Positions 1-9,670 are shown, counted from the first letter of the stretch. The stretch is DNA of 64,000 bases from an uncultured Psychrobacter sp. (GCF_947500265.1 NZ_CANMRN010000002.1:62001-126000), one strand, 5' to 3'. A program made the numbers and translations. Notes: a model not told the origin generated them from the letters alone.

Positions 1-1
1 G

Positions 2-202
2 GTCATTGGCGGACTAATGATGGGATATGGCGCACGTCTCGCGTTCGGTTGTAATATCGGCGCTTACTTTGGTGGTATCGCCTCTTTTAGCTTGCATGGT
101 TATATCTGGGGCATACTGGCAATGGCAGGTACGTTTTTGGCACTGTATTTACGTCCTCTATTTGGCTTATCAGTACCAAAATCTAGCGACTCCGTTTGCT
201 AA
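2..202 (+). CDS. YeeE/YedE-family sulfur transporter, C-terminal fragment
   Basis: The reading frame is open from the left edge and ends at a TAA, so only the last 66 residues are present. The fragment contains the GARLAFGCNIGAYF stretch, a Gly-rich segment with a conserved Cys that is typical of the YeeE/YedE (TsuA-like) family. It is followed by a hydrophobic helix (YIWGILAMAGTFLALYL). Members of this family are inner-membrane proteins that import thiosulfate or related sulfur compounds; the substrate cannot be told from this fragment. A hairpin with a T-tract follows about 50 bases downstream. Confidence 0.75.
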   Translation, partial: VIGGLMMGYGARLAFGCNIGAYFGGIASFSLHGYIWGILAMAGTFLALYLRPLFGLSVPKSSDSVC

Positions 203-254
203 TACATATGTTGTAATAATGCAGATTCGGTACTTAATCGGTACTCAAACAAAA

Positions 255-284
255 AAAACAGCAGAATAATCTGCTGTTTTTTTT
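255..284 (+). terminator. Rho-independent terminator after the YeeE/YedE gene
   Basis: AAAACAGCAG and CTGCTGTTTT form a 10 bp stem around a six-base loop (AATAAT), followed by a run of T. It lies 53 bases after the stop codon of the rightward gene. Confidence 0.75.
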
Positions 285-316
285 GTTTATCACTTCCTTG
301 CCACTACTCATTATTA

Positions 317-424
317 TATAGTCAAAGAAATCTAAAACAGCTACAAGGCAGCCGACCGTAGATTGTACATATAGTACATCTAGGGAGGGTAACACCGTAG
401 CGGTTTAGTAGTTCGCTGACTATA
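317..424. repeat. 108 bp palindromic dispersed repeat, copy A
   Basis: The element begins with TATAGTCAAAGAAATCTAAA. It ends with the reverse complement of TATAGTCAGCGAACTACTAA, so its ends form imperfect inverted repeats. The inner part (ACAAGGCAGCCGA, GTAGATTGTACAT, GGGAGGGTAAC) matches the reverse complement of a second copy at 15870-15976. There is no coding capacity. It sits 6 bases downstream of the pgeF stop codon and could act on the 3' end of that mRNA. It resembles MITE- or REP-like elements; no transposase is present. Confidence 0.75.
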
Positions 425-430
425 AAGCTG

Positions 431-1309
431 CTAACGACGGACGATGACTAGTGCCATCCGACCTGTGGCAGGTTGCTGCATATGAGTCTGGCGGCGATAC
501 GAGTAATAGTGAGTATCTGCGTAACTACAGTCAACAGGTAAATCATTCACAACTGTAGCACCAGCAGCTTCTAACTGCATGGCAGCAAGCTTCGGTAAAT
601 CCAACTTTATTTTGTCATTATGAGACGATATAGAAAATAGCGAAACAAAGTTATCGATATGCGTCTCTGGCAACGTCTGATTGGCTATACACCCAGCCAA
701 TAGCTTATCGCGAACGTCTGTATTTACTTCATAATTTTCCTGACTGATACACACTCCTATCCAAGCTTGTATAGGGCCTGAATCGGTAAAGCGGTTGACA
801 GTCTCTTGTATCACACCACAGGCCAGTCCTTGCCAGCCTGCATGAATCGCTGCGATTTTGCCACTGGTGGGCTGATATAAGACAATCGGTACACAGTCCG
901 CCGTCATGATTGCCAGACCGCGACCACTTTGTTGACTGACCATCGCATCAGCAGACAGTGGCGCCATATTCAGCGTAGTAGCATCGACATCATGAATATG
1001 TTTACCATGAACCTGACTGACCCAATGTAAGCGATTAATAGCCGCATGCTGCTCATTTTGTGCAGACTTATCTGTCAGCTGCTCATTGATAGCAGCCAAT
1101 AGATTCATGCGGTTATCTAATACTTGCAGTGCATTATCATTGACATGCAGACCTAAATTCAGCTCGCCGTAATTTGACTGGCCTTCACAACCTGTACGCT
1201 GGTTTTTAGCAGCAGAGTCATCAATATTATCAAATGCAAAAGCAGCCGTCTGAAAAACGGTCACATTATCAATTTGCGCAATCATTGTCATCGGTAACGT
1301 GTTCGTCAT
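431..1309 (-). CDS. pgeF: Peptidoglycan editing factor PgeF / YfiH (DUF152 multicopper-like)
   Basis: 292 residues of the YfiH/DUF152 (laccase-like) family. The conserved blocks are visible: VSQVHGKHIH, the metal-site TADCVPIVLY, and HAGWQGLACG. Other members of this fold are reported as purine nucleoside phosphorylase-like enzymes, and in E. coli YfiH it prevents misincorporation of non-alanine residues into peptidoglycan precursors. An N-terminal segment of roughly 40 residues precedes the conserved core. It lies 40 bases downstream of rluD on the same strand, the usual rluD-pgeF order with bamD diverging, so the two are probably cotranscribed. A dispersed repeat begins just after its stop. 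Confidence 0.9.
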   Translation of the reverse strand: MTNTLPMTMIAQIDNVTVFQTAAFAFDNIDDSAAKNQRTGCEGQSNYGELNLGLHVNDNALQVLDNRMNLLAAINEQLTDKSAQNEQHAAINRLHWVSQVHGKHIHDVDATTLNMAPLSADAMVSQQSGRGLAIMTADCVPIVLYQPTSGKIAAIHAGWQGLACGVIQETVNRFTDSGPIQAWIGVCISQENYEVNTDVRDKLLAGCIANQTLPETHIDNFVSLFSISSHNDKIKLDLPKLAAMQLEAAGATVVNDLPVDCSYADTHYYSYRRQTHMQQPATGRMALVIVRR

Positions 1310-1349
1310 GGCTGCTCGCTCTCACCTCTCATCTAGTAAACATTAGCGT

Positions 1350-2615
1350 TTACTCTTCATAATAACCGTCGCTGAGTACGGCCATCAGTTTTTGCATATC
1401 TTCAGGTAGCGGCGTCGTCACCTCAATGTCCTCACCTGTCGTCGGATGCACAAACCCTAGCGTATAGGCATGCAATGCTTGGCGCGGAAAATTATTAATA
1501 GCTTGGCGCTGAGCTTCTGTCAATCCAGAACGCAACTGACGACGGCCACCATAGACACGGTCACCGACTAGTGGATAAGTAATGTGACTTAGATGCACAC
1601 GAATTTGATGCGTACGTCCAGTCTCAAGCCCGACATCTAGCAGACAGTAGTTTTCGTTCAATGGTGTGACATTTAGTAGATGCGTTACTGCTTCGCGACC
1701 AGCAGTCATCACCGTCATCTTAGTACGCTGGTTGCGATGTCGACCAATCGGCGCATCGATACGACGATGGCGAGATAAGCTTGCTTGATCCCCTGCTACC
1801 ACACACTTATAGTGACGATAAACAGACTTGTCTTTTAGCTGTTCCATCAGTGCCATCTGAGCAGGTTTGGTTTTGCCAATCAATAGCAATCCAGAGGTGT
1901 CTTTATCAATACGGTGCACGAGACCTGCACGCGGTAAATGATGCTGCTGAGGATAGTGATATAGCAATGCATTGACCAAAGTGCCGTTTTGGTTACCCGC
2001 GCCTGGGTGAACCACCATACCGACAGGTTTATTGATTACCAGTACGTCATCATCTTCATAGACAACATCGATATCTATGTTTTCTGGTTGGTCTTCGCCA
2101 TGCTGCTGTAACGTCGTTGATAGATGCAATACGTCATCTGCTTTGACACGGACTTTCGGTTTTTGAACACTGCCGTTATAGAGCAGACTACCATCAGTAA
2201 TCCAGTTCTGTAATTGCACACGCGAAAAGTCTGAAAACGCTTGTGAGGCGACCTTATCAATACGCAGACCAGCCTGATCTTCTGTGACCACATGCGTCAT
2301 ATCTACAATCACTGGTACAGCTTGACCCGCTACTGGGGCTTCATCGTCGTCACCGTCCATGTCGCTGTCATCAATATCATTATCATCAATGTCGCTATCG
2401 TTCAGATCATTACCATCATCGATGAGCAACTCTTCATTATCAAGCGCATCATCATGCATTTGCTCGTTTGTAATTGGTTGATTATCAGGTAGCTCATTAT
2501 TGTTCAAAACTTCATTTGGCATTGGTGACTCTTGTGCTGATGAATCAGTATCTAGCGATTGATTCGGTGATAAATTGGTAGTCATGGCATCATTATTCAT
2601 AGCGGATTGATACAT
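1350..2615 (-). CDS. rluD: 23S rRNA pseudouridine synthase RluD
   Basis: 421 residues. The C-terminal about 320 residues form a typical RluA-family enzyme: an S4 RNA-binding domain (LRIDKVASQAF..SRVQLQNWI) then the catalytic domain with HRIDKDTSGLLL, whose Asp (about residue 237) is the catalytic residue. By family it modifies U1911, U1915 and U1917 of helix 69 in 23S rRNA. The first about 100 residues are an unusual low-complexity extension very rich in Asp, Asn and Glu that E. coli RluD lacks. The exact start is uncertain: Met codons occur at residues 1, 6 and 11 and none has a clear ribosome-binding site. It is divergent from bamD and followed by pgeF. Confidence 0.93.
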   Translation of the reverse strand: MYQSAMNNDAMTTNLSPNQSLDTDSSAQESPMPNEVLNNNELPDNQPITNEQMHDDALDNEELLIDDGNDLNDSDIDDNDIDDSDMDGDDDEAPVAGQAVPVIVDMTHVVTEDQAGLRIDKVASQAFSDFSRVQLQNWITDGSLLYNGSVQKPKVRVKADDVLHLSTTLQQHGEDQPENIDIDVVYEDDDVLVINKPVGMVVHPGAGNQNGTLVNALLYHYPQQHHLPRAGLVHRIDKDTSGLLLIGKTKPAQMALMEQLKDKSVYRHYKCVVAGDQASLSRHRRIDAPIGRHRNQRTKMTVMTAGREAVTHLLNVTPLNENYCLLDVGLETGRTHQIRVHLSHITYPLVGDRVYGGRRQLRSGLTEAQRQAINNFPRQALHAYTLGFVHPTTGEDIEVTTPLPEDMQKLMAVLSDGYYEE

Positions 2616-3343
2616 TGATACGTGGCAAAGCCCCTGACAGTGTTTTGTGAGGTGACTTCGAAGATAGTATTATAAATAGCAGTATAAAAAATTGTCGTTT
2701 TTTGATTATCGTTTTTTGCCTATAAGTAGCAGATAACCACCTTCAAGGTACAAAAAAGCAAAGACAACACCGCTCTAGTGTATCATGTTGCACGCATAAG
2801 CCCTATAGAAGCTGCATGCTATCTGTTAATTTTTGAGCATACCTTTGGGCTGTAAGATGCATCGCTTAACTCTCTAGAACATGACATTGCTGTAATTTAC
2901 TGTATATTTACTCATGCTAGCGACATTCGATATCGCTCGTGACAGCCGCTCATGTTAAACTGCCTATACAATATAGATGGCGAAAAAATAGACGTAGCAA
3001 ATGTTATTCTATAAAGTATAGTCATGTTTTGCTGTATGCTATGGCACTGTATGCGAATGCCGTACTTAGATACAGTATAAAAATAGCATTGGGCTTTGTT
3101 GACCGTGTTTGCCATTTAAGCCGTTTAATTATGGTTAAATGCATGTGGTCTATGACTGGCTTATTATACAAGCACTATGTATCAAACCCAATCTATCAGT
3201 ACAATACGTCATAACAAAAACTGCATTCGATAAAAAATTTTTGCTGGTGGATCGCTGACTATTTAGCGTCGTTTTTTATCACTAACCTTTTATATAGCAT
3301 GATAGCGCCGCTGCTATTATGCGTCTTGTGTCGGAGAAGAAGT
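2616..3343. other. Gene-free divergent region between rluD and bamD
   Basis: About 730 bases without a credible gene. Short open frames on both strands have no ribosome-binding site or family resemblance and are rich in residues expected from AT-rich non-coding DNA. The region must hold the promoters of both flanking genes, but no near-consensus -35/-10 pair stands out. Confidence 0.5.
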
Positions 3344-4525
3344 ATGCAAGCTGTTGGCAATACGTTTATCAAACTGTCCTCAATAACCCTACTGGCGCTT
3401 AGCGTCAATCTAGTGGGTTGCCAGACTTTCAAAAATCTAACTGGCGCCAAAGATGGTGAGGCAGTAGAAACAGCTGAAAAATCAGAGCAAGGGTATTATA
3501 ACGAGGCCGTCAATCAGATTGACAAAGGTCACTATATCCAAGGTATCGAAGAGCTGACCAATCTGCGCACATTCTACCCAACCGGACAGTACGCTGAACA
3601 AGCTTTGCTTGACATGATGTATGCACAATACGAAGGCGATAAGTATGAGATGGCGGCAGCAAGTGCTGAGCAGTTTATCCGTCTGTATCCGTCTAACCCA
3701 CAAGTCAGCTATGCCTACTATGTGCGCGGCGTTGCCAATATGGAAGGTTCATCTGAGAGCCTAAAGTTATTTAAGCTGAACCAAGCTGAGCGTGATACCG
3801 CGTATTTGCGTATTGCCTTTGCCAATTTCCAAGAGCTTATCAATAAATATCCAAACAGCCCGTATGCACCAGATGCCGCTCAACGTATGACGTTCATCTA
3901 CAATCAGTTTGCTGAGAGCGAAATGAGCGCAGCCAATTGGTACATCGAGCGTGAAGCTTATGTAGCAGCGGTTAACCGTGCCAAATGGGTATTCCAGTAC
4001 TACCCGCTAAGCGAGTCAACGCCAGATGCTCTTGCAGTACTAGCCTATAGCCATGAAAAACTGGGTCTAACCGATTTGGCCAATGAGTACAAAACGCTGT
4101 TGCAGATCAACTATCCAGAAATGCTAACCAGCAACGGTAGTGTGAAATTAAGCACCAAACGTGACCGTACTTGGCTCAACAAGATCACCTTTGGCAAGCT
4201 TGGTCGTTCGAACACGACTGACAAATCAGTCGCGTCTGGCGAGTATAACGGCGCCACCAAGACACAAATGATTCGTAATGCAGCCCAGTTGAGACTAGCA
4301 GGGACTAACACGACGCCTGCCAATACTCCAATCGCCAATAATGCTGCTGCACGTAATGGTATTAGCGTAGGCTTAGGTCTGCCTGAAGCGTCAGCTGAAC
4401 GCGTAACCAGTCAATCAAGTACTGGCTCGACTGCACGAGAAGCCAACGTCGATCCACTAAATACCAATCCAACACGTCGCACTACGCTAAATGACGACAG
4501 TGTGAGTGATATGGATAATAATTGA
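3344..4525 (+). CDS. bamD: Outer membrane assembly lipoprotein BamD
   Basis: 393 residues from the ATG at 3344, chosen because GGAGAAG lies just upstream and because this start gives a lipoprotein signal peptide with the lipobox LVGC (Cys26). An in-frame ATG 45 bases upstream would give an unlikely N-terminus. The TPR-type core (YNEAVNQIDKGHYIQGIEEL, AYYVRGVANM, YPNSPYAPDA) matches BamD/ComL, the essential lipoprotein that works with BamA to insert beta-barrel proteins. E. coli BamD has about 245 residues; here an extra C-terminal region of about 130 residues, rich in Asn, Thr and Ser, follows the TPRs. It is divergent from rluD. Confidence 0.93.
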   Translation: MQAVGNTFIKLSSITLLALSVNLVGCQTFKNLTGAKDGEAVETAEKSEQGYYNEAVNQIDKGHYIQGIEELTNLRTFYPTGQYAEQALLDMMYAQYEGDKYEMAAASAEQFIRLYPSNPQVSYAYYVRGVANMEGSSESLKLFKLNQAERDTAYLRIAFANFQELINKYPNSPYAPDAAQRMTFIYNQFAESEMSAANWYIEREAYVAAVNRAKWVFQYYPLSESTPDALAVLAYSHEKLGLTDLANEYKTLLQINYPEMLTSNGSVKLSTKRDRTWLNKITFGKLGRSNTTDKSVASGEYNGATKTQMIRNAAQLRLAGTNTTPANTPIANNAAARNGISVGLGLPEASAERVTSQSSTGSTAREANVDPLNTNPTRRTTLNDDSVSDMDNN

Positions 4526-4580
4526 TTACGTGGAGTCTCTTCTTAGCTTAGCCTAACTAACACAGTCTGTATTCATTGAT

Positions 4581-4613
4581 AATAAGGTCAACATTATGTT
4601 GGCCTTATTTTTC
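4581..4613 (+). terminator. Terminator after bamD
   Basis: AATAAGG and CCTTATT close a hairpin with inner CAACA/TGTTG pairing, followed by TTTT. It lies between bamD and dnaG. Confidence 0.7.
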
Positions 4614-4672
4614 TAGCAGTACCTTATTACCTCTGCCCCAACATAATCGACCTATGGTAAACTGTTTTTTGT

Positions 4673-6892
4673 ATGAGCATTCCTAACCATATTCTTGAAC
4701 AACTAAATAGCCAAGCTGACCTGATCAGCATCATTGGCAAACACACCACGCTCAAACGCGCTGGTAGTGAATATAAAGGCTGTTGCCCTTTTCACGGTGA
4801 AAAATCGCCTTCCTTTTATGTCAATCCACAAAAAAACATCTATCACTGCTTTGGCTGTAGCGTCGGTGGCAATGCCATCAGTTTTTTGCGTGATTATGAA
4901 AATTTGACATTTATTGAAGCGGTCAATGAACTATCAAAGCAAACAGGCATTGAAGTACCAAAAGAAGAACAGCAAAACGTTAGTTATCAACGTCGCGCAC
5001 CCAAACCTATTGCACCGCCGCCTGTGCACAATGTGCCTAGCCCAACTGTAGAACATAGCAAAGTAAGCCAAGACGTTATAAACAAAGACAACCATCAAAA
5101 TAATCGTCAAGACATTTATCAAGACAGTCATCAAAACAATGTCGTCCAAAGTGACCAAAACTACATCGACCAGCCCATTTATGATGACAATCAGGGCTAT
5201 GAGAATTTCCCGCCGTTAGAGGCGTATGATTCAGCGTCATATTCGATGGACTCCTATTCCTCAGAGCCGTATTTGCCAAACCATTCAGCTGACAGTGGCT
5301 ATCCGCCAGCATGGCTGACAGATACCGATACTAGCGCTGGTATGCAGGGCGCTCATGACATTGGCCAAAACGATGATAAAGATGGCAATCTATATGAGCT
5401 ACTAGAGCAAATCCAACAATTCTATCAGCACAACCTAACCACGCATCCCCATGCCAAGCACTACTTTTTATCGCGCGGTATCACTGAAGACATCTTTGAG
5501 ACCTTCGGTCTGGGCTATGCACCATTTGGTTGGCAACATCTTGAGCATCAATTTCCGCAGGATATTGAGGGACTAAAAGCCTTAGGATTGGTACGTCAGT
5601 CAGAGTCTGGCCGCGACTACGATCTATTGCGCGACCGAGTCATCTTCCCAATTCGTGATAACCAAGGCCGTACTATTGGTTTTGGCGGTCGAGCGCTTGA
5701 TGACGAAGTAAAGCCTAAATATATCAACTCCTCAGACTCGCCCGTCTTTCATAAGCAGCATGTACTATACGGCTATTATGAATCACGTCAGCAGCGCGCA
5801 GACAGCTGGCTGGTGGTCGAAGGCTATATGGATGTGATCGCTCTTTATCAAGCGGGTATCTATGGGGCAATCGCCTCGATGGGTACAGCGATTAATGAAA
5901 GCCAAATATCGCGTCTACTGACACTAAATCCAACGCTTACTTTAAGCTTTGATGGAGATAGTGCAGGACAAAAAGCCGCTTGGCGTACACTTGAAGTTGC
6001 CCTGCCTGTATTGGCCGATGATAAAGAACTGCGGTTTTTAACCCTGCCTAACAATCATGATCCTGATACTTTTATTAAGAGTCAGGGCAGCGATGCCATG
6101 CGTGAGCAAATCGCTAGTGCCATGCCGCTATCACAGTATATTTTTGCGTATTTGAGTGAACGTTATGACATGAGTCTGGCTGAAGGCAAAGCCAAGCTCA
6201 TGTCCCAAGTACGCTCGTTGACGACCGCCTTACCCAAAGGCAGTAGCTTTCGCTATTTGCTTAACAATGACGTTTATCAAAAGCTTGGCGGTAAACGCAG
6301 TCAGAATGTCGAGGCCAAAGATGCGCTGCTAGATTTCGATGGTGATATGACCATCAGTCAGCAATTGCAGCTGTGCTTTTTGTTTCAGCCGCGCGCGTTA
6401 CTCGACGACCCTATTGAGTCGATTTGGCAACAGTCAGGGATTAATGGCTTACACCTACCTGCGCATATAAAACAAAAAGCATCATCTGATACCCTGCGTC
6501 CTCTCGCGTGGGAAGACTTGCAAGATGCTGCCCTGCTAGACATCGTAAGCACTATCAAGCGCTGTCTTAATTACCTACCAAAAGATGTCAATGCAGCGGC
6601 GCATTTTATTTTATCGAACGTAAAGCCTGCGACCCAAGACATGCTGAGCCGTAACTGGGGCGGCTTCTATAAAGCGCTAACCGCACGTAATATTTTGGGG
6701 CTTGATGGCCTAATCGAAGAGCTAGTCAGTCAGCTGCTTGAGCGCAACATGAAGAAAAAAATACAAGAGCTGATACAGAACCCTGATCATATTAAGCTTG
6801 CGATCGTCCGTAAACAAACCCAATTATTAAATGATTGGCTACGCGCACAGCAGGCAGAGCAATCGGCACAGATGGTCACGGTGCAGTCTTAA
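4673..6892 (+). CDS. dnaG: DNA primase DnaG
   Basis: 739 residues. The N-terminal zinc-binding domain has Cys38, His41, Cys59 and Cys62 (CPFH...CFGC). The RNA-polymerase domain contains the TOPRIM signatures VVEGYMDV (about residue 380) and DGDSAGQKA (about 425). The C-terminal part is the helicase-binding domain. DnaG makes the RNA primers used at the replication fork with DnaB. Between the zinc domain and the catalytic core (about residues 105-240) lies a long Gln/Asn/Asp/Tyr-rich linker with repeated NNRQD/YQDSHQN-like segments. That linker makes the protein about 150 residues longer than E. coli DnaG. It is followed by rpoD, as in the classical macromolecular synthesis operon, but with a 489 base gap. 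Confidence 0.97.
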   Translation: MSIPNHILEQLNSQADLISIIGKHTTLKRAGSEYKGCCPFHGEKSPSFYVNPQKNIYHCFGCSVGGNAISFLRDYENLTFIEAVNELSKQTGIEVPKEEQQNVSYQRRAPKPIAPPPVHNVPSPTVEHSKVSQDVINKDNHQNNRQDIYQDSHQNNVVQSDQNYIDQPIYDDNQGYENFPPLEAYDSASYSMDSYSSEPYLPNHSADSGYPPAWLTDTDTSAGMQGAHDIGQNDDKDGNLYELLEQIQQFYQHNLTTHPHAKHYFLSRGITEDIFETFGLGYAPFGWQHLEHQFPQDIEGLKALGLVRQSESGRDYDLLRDRVIFPIRDNQGRTIGFGGRALDDEVKPKYINSSDSPVFHKQHVLYGYYESRQQRADSWLVVEGYMDVIALYQAGIYGAIASMGTAINESQISRLLTLNPTLTLSFDGDSAGQKAAWRTLEVALPVLADDKELRFLTLPNNHDPDTFIKSQGSDAMREQIASAMPLSQYIFAYLSERYDMSLAEGKAKLMSQVRSLTTALPKGSSFRYLLNNDVYQKLGGKRSQNVEAKDALLDFDGDMTISQQLQLCFLFQPRALLDDPIESIWQQSGINGLHLPAHIKQKASSDTLRPLAWEDLQDAALLDIVSTIKRCLNYLPKDVNAAAHFILSNVKPATQDMLSRNWGGFYKALTARNILGLDGLIEELVSQLLERNMKKKIQELIQNPDHIKLAIVRKQTQLLNDWLRAQQAEQSAQMVTVQS

Positions 6893-7381
6893 TTTTTAAT
6901 TTCAAATGTTGACCCTTTAAAAGTCTAGCAGCTGCCCCCACTACTAATGATTATGCCCAGTAGCATGAGTCGCTTCTAAATCATTTAGCTTATGGCAAAT
7001 AATCAGTAAAAAATGGTCGGTAGCTATCACTAGCTCGTGCTTGACGACTGTGGTCTGTGTTAAACTGTGTCGCTGTATATTGACAGCACTGCTTGGTGAA
7101 TGATTGTGAGCATGCATCGTTAAGCACAAATTTTAGGTATTATTTTTACGTATCAGCTTTTAGATACTGTTTTTTAAGTACTGTATTTTTTAAGTACCAT
7201 ATTGAAGTCTTTTTAGCTTTTCTAATTTTTAGCTGTTTATCAGCATTGTTATTGTAGTGTTTTGAGCCTTTATTCATATCAACTCATTTTTGATATTATT
7301 GACAACCTCTACGCCATATTTTGATCGATCAATTGATAAGATCAACGCAAAGAGCGAGCGATAGCGAGTCACAATATAAAA
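6893..7381. other. Gap between dnaG and rpoD
   Basis: 489 bases holding a possible small leftward reading frame (6944-7129, listed separately) and a tandem duplication of TTTTTAAGTAC (7171-7181 and 7187-7197, 16-base period). The length suggests that rpoD has its own promoter. A TTGACA at 7299-7304 is visible, but no good -10 lies 16-18 bases downstream, so I do not call a promoter. Confidence 0.4.
6944..7129 (-). CDS. Possible small His-rich protein, weak HemP-like pattern
   Basis: A leftward frame of up to 61 codons (57 from the second ATG) in the dnaG-rpoD gap. It is histidine-rich at both ends (HAHNH..., ATHATGHNH). The middle, IQRHSL...KHELVIATDHFLLI..HKLNDL, has a faint resemblance to the small HemP hemin-uptake proteins (xSL...ELVI...Y.L....KLIL), but the conserved LTK end is missing. 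No clear ribosome-binding site is present. It could be a real small gene, a decayed hemP or chance. Confidence 0.25.
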   Translation of the reverse strand: MCLTMHAHNHSPSSAVNIQRHSLTQTTVVKHELVIATDHFLLIICHKLNDLEATHATGHNH

Positions 7382-9331
7382 ATGTCCGATGCAAGTAAGC
7401 GAGTATTTATGAACGATAAGTCAGTTTCTAAGTCCACATCTCAACTGGCCACCTTAATCCAAATGGGCAAAGAGCAAGGGTATCTTACCTACGCTGAGGT
7501 GAATGACCAGCTGCCCGACTCTATTACCGAAAGCGATCAGATCGAAGACATTGTGCAAATGCTGACCGATGTCGGTATCAAAATCTTTGAATCAGCTCCT
7601 GATGCCGATGACATCTTGATGAACGATGATTCAAGTGATGACGATATGGCAGCAGATGAGGCAGCGGCAGTACTCGCCTCTGTTGAAACTGAGCCTGGTC
7701 GTACCACTGACCCTGTACGTATGTATATGCGTGAAATGGGTACGGTTGACCTACTGACTCGCGAAGGCGAAATTGCCATTGCTAAGCGTATCGAAGAAGG
7801 TATTCGTGATGTGCAGCATGCCATGTCTTACTGGCCTGGTACCGTACAGTTTGTCCTTGACGAGTATCAAAGAGTACAAGACGGCGAAAAGAAACTATCT
7901 GACGTTATCACTGGTTTCTTAGACCCTGAAACCGAAGAAGACAAAATCGCTGCCCAAGAAGCAAAGGAAGCGGCGAAAGAAGAGCGTGAACGCATCAAAG
8001 AAGAAAAAGAAAACCCACCGGTTATCAAAGCCAAGGTCAATGCGAAAGCAGCTGCGCTTGATGATGATGACGAAGACGAAGATGACGTTGAAGACGAAGC
8101 TGAGGAAGAAACCAGCGGTCTTGATCCAGAAGAAGTTCGTTTACGTCTAGAAGAGATCGAGCATCTATTTATCAAAGCCAAGCAAGCATTGCTAGATTAT
8201 GGCCGTGGTAGCGTACAGGCTGATACAGCGTATGCCCTACTTGCTGAACGCTTTATGATGCTAAAGCTAAATAATCGCTTGTCAGACCAAGTCATGGCTA
8301 TCATGCATGACGTCTATGACGACGTACGTAAGCAAGAACGTCAAATCATGCGTTTGGTGATTCGCCGTGGTCGTATGCCGCGTGAAGAGTTCCGTAAGAC
8401 CTTCCCTAGCAATGAAACCAATGTTGATTGGTTGATTGAACGTATCAAAGGTAAGCCTGCATTTGCTGGTACGCTAGAAAAAGTTACTGATGACGTTATT
8501 TTACTACAACGTCGTATCCGTGATTACGAGCAACAGCTCGACATGAAAATCCACGATATGAAAGATGTGGCACGTCGTATGGCGGTTGGTGAAGCAAAAG
8601 CTCGCCGCGCGAAAAAAGAAATGGTTGAAGCTAACCTACGTCTGGTTATCTCTATCGCCAAAAAATATACCAACCGTGGCCTACAGTTCTTGGATCTTAT
8701 CCAAGAAGGTAACATCGGTCTGATGAAAGCCGTTGATAAGTTTGAATATCGCCGTGGTTATAAGTTCTCGACCTATGCCACATGGTGGATTCGTCAGGCG
8801 ATTACCCGCTCTATTGCTGACCAAGCGCGCACCATTCGTATTCCTGTGCATATGATTGAGACCATCAACAAAATCAACCGTGTCTCACGTCAATTGCTAC
8901 AAGAAATGGGGCGCGAGCCAACACCTGAGGAATTAGGCGAACGCTTAGAGATGGACGAAGTTAAAGTCCGTAAAGTACTGAAAATTGCCAAAGAACCTAT
9001 CTCTATGGAAACTCCGATCGGTGATGATGAAGATTCGCACCTAGGTGATTTTATCGAAGATGGTACGATCTCAAGCCCTGTCGATGATGCGACTGCTGCT
9101 GGTCTGCAAGAAGCGACTCGTGATGTACTCGGCAACCTGACTGAGCGTGAAGCGCGTGTCCTAAAAATGCGTTTCGGTATCGATATGCCAACCGATCATA
9201 CTCTAGAAGAAGTCGGTAAACAGTTCGATGTAACGCGTGAGCGTATTCGTCAGATTGAGGCGAAAGCATTGCGTAAATTGCGTCATCCATCACGTTCTGA
9301 ACACTTGCGCTCTTTCCTTGAAAATGACTAA
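7382..9331 (+). CDS. rpoD: RNA polymerase primary sigma factor RpoD (sigma-70)
   Basis: 649 residues. Region 1.1 is at the N-terminus. Region 1.2 ([22 protein letters not shown]) is followed by the non-conserved region, then region 2 ([58 protein letters not shown]), region 3 and region 4.2 with the helix-turn-helix [27 protein letters not shown]. It directs RNA polymerase to housekeeping promoters. The non-conserved region carries a dense acidic run near residues 221-242, preceded by an EK-rich helix. The start is not certain because no strong ribosome-binding site precedes residue 1 or Met10. Two hairpins with T-tracts follow. Confidence 0.97.
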   Translation: MSDASKRVFMNDKSVSKSTSQLATLIQMGKEQGYLTYAEVNDQLPDSITESDQIEDIVQMLTDVGIKIFESAPDADDILMNDDSSDDDMAADEAAAVLASVETEPGRTTDPVRMYMREMGTVDLLTREGEIAIAKRIEEGIRDVQHAMSYWPGTVQFVLDEYQRVQDGEKKLSDVITGFLDPETEEDKIAAQEAKEAAKEERERIKEEKENPPVIKAKVNAKAAALDDDDEDEDDVEDEAEEETSGLDPEEVRLRLEEIEHLFIKAKQALLDYGRGSVQADTAYALLAERFMMLKLNNRLSDQVMAIMHDVYDDVRKQERQIMRLVIRRGRMPREEFRKTFPSNETNVDWLIERIKGKPAFAGTLEKVTDDVILLQRRIRDYEQQLDMKIHDMKDVARRMAVGEAKARRAKKEMVEANLRLVISIAKKYTNRGLQFLDLIQEGNIGLMKAVDKFEYRRGYKFSTYATWWIRQAITRSIADQARTIRIPVHMIETINKINRVSRQLLQEMGREPTPEELGERLEMDEVKVRKVLKIAKEPISMETPIGDDEDSHLGDFIEDGTISSPVDDATAAGLQEATRDVLGNLTEREARVLKMRFGIDMPTDHTLEEVGKQFDVTRERIRQIEAKALRKLRHPSRSEHLRSFLEND

Positions 9332-9351
9332 ATTTTCAGAAAAATATTGAG

Positions 9352-9415
9352 CCTAGCTAATAGGCTTTTGATAATCGTTAAAAATAAAAAAGCTGAGTAT
9401 ATCTCAGCTTTTTTT
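9352..9415 (+). terminator. Tandem terminators after rpoD
   Basis: A short hairpin (AGCCTA/TAGGCT followed by TTTT, 9352-9370) precedes a stronger one (AAAAAGCTGAG/CTCAGCTTTTT, 9386-9412, ending in T). The second hairpin is almost identical in sequence to the one at 12555-12585. Confidence 0.75.
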
Positions 9416-9618
9416 ATGCCTGCTTTTTAATTCTAGAACTTATTAATCACAGCATTTGTTAATTACAAAGCTTATTAATTGCATAGCGTCCTAGTCATAA
9501 ATCCCTTTAATCCAAGAGCTCCTCCTTCAAGATATACCCTTATTTTTCTTACTTCCTAATAACTTATTTCATTGAAAATTATCTAACTATAGATACAGAC
9601 GCTCCTTCAAAAACCATT

Positions 9619-9670
9619 TTATAGTTGACACTATCAACCTTATTCTATATAGTTGCTTCTATCAACTATA
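9619..9670 (+). promoter_or_regulatory. Promoter overlapped by two MarR-type palindromes
   Basis: TTGACA (9625-9630) and TATAGT (9648-9653) are separated by exactly 17 bases, a near-consensus sigma-70 promoter. Two palindromes of the form TATAGTTG-N7-CAAC overlap it. One is at about 9620-9638 and covers the -35; the other is at 9648-9670 with perfect 8-base arms TATAGTTG/CAACTATA, covering the -10 and start region. They are offset by 28 bases. The arrangement fits autorepression by the MarR protein encoded just downstream. Confidence 0.7.

Noticed and set aside
2939..3214. 91-codon open frame between rluD and bamD
   Set aside because: It has no ribosome-binding site, the composition is that of AT-rich non-coding DNA, an overlapping frame exists on the other strand, and no family is recognised.
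7299..7327. TTGACA before rpoD as a sigma-70 promoter
   Set aside because: No acceptable -10 is found 16-18 bases downstream; CATATT is only 10 bases away.
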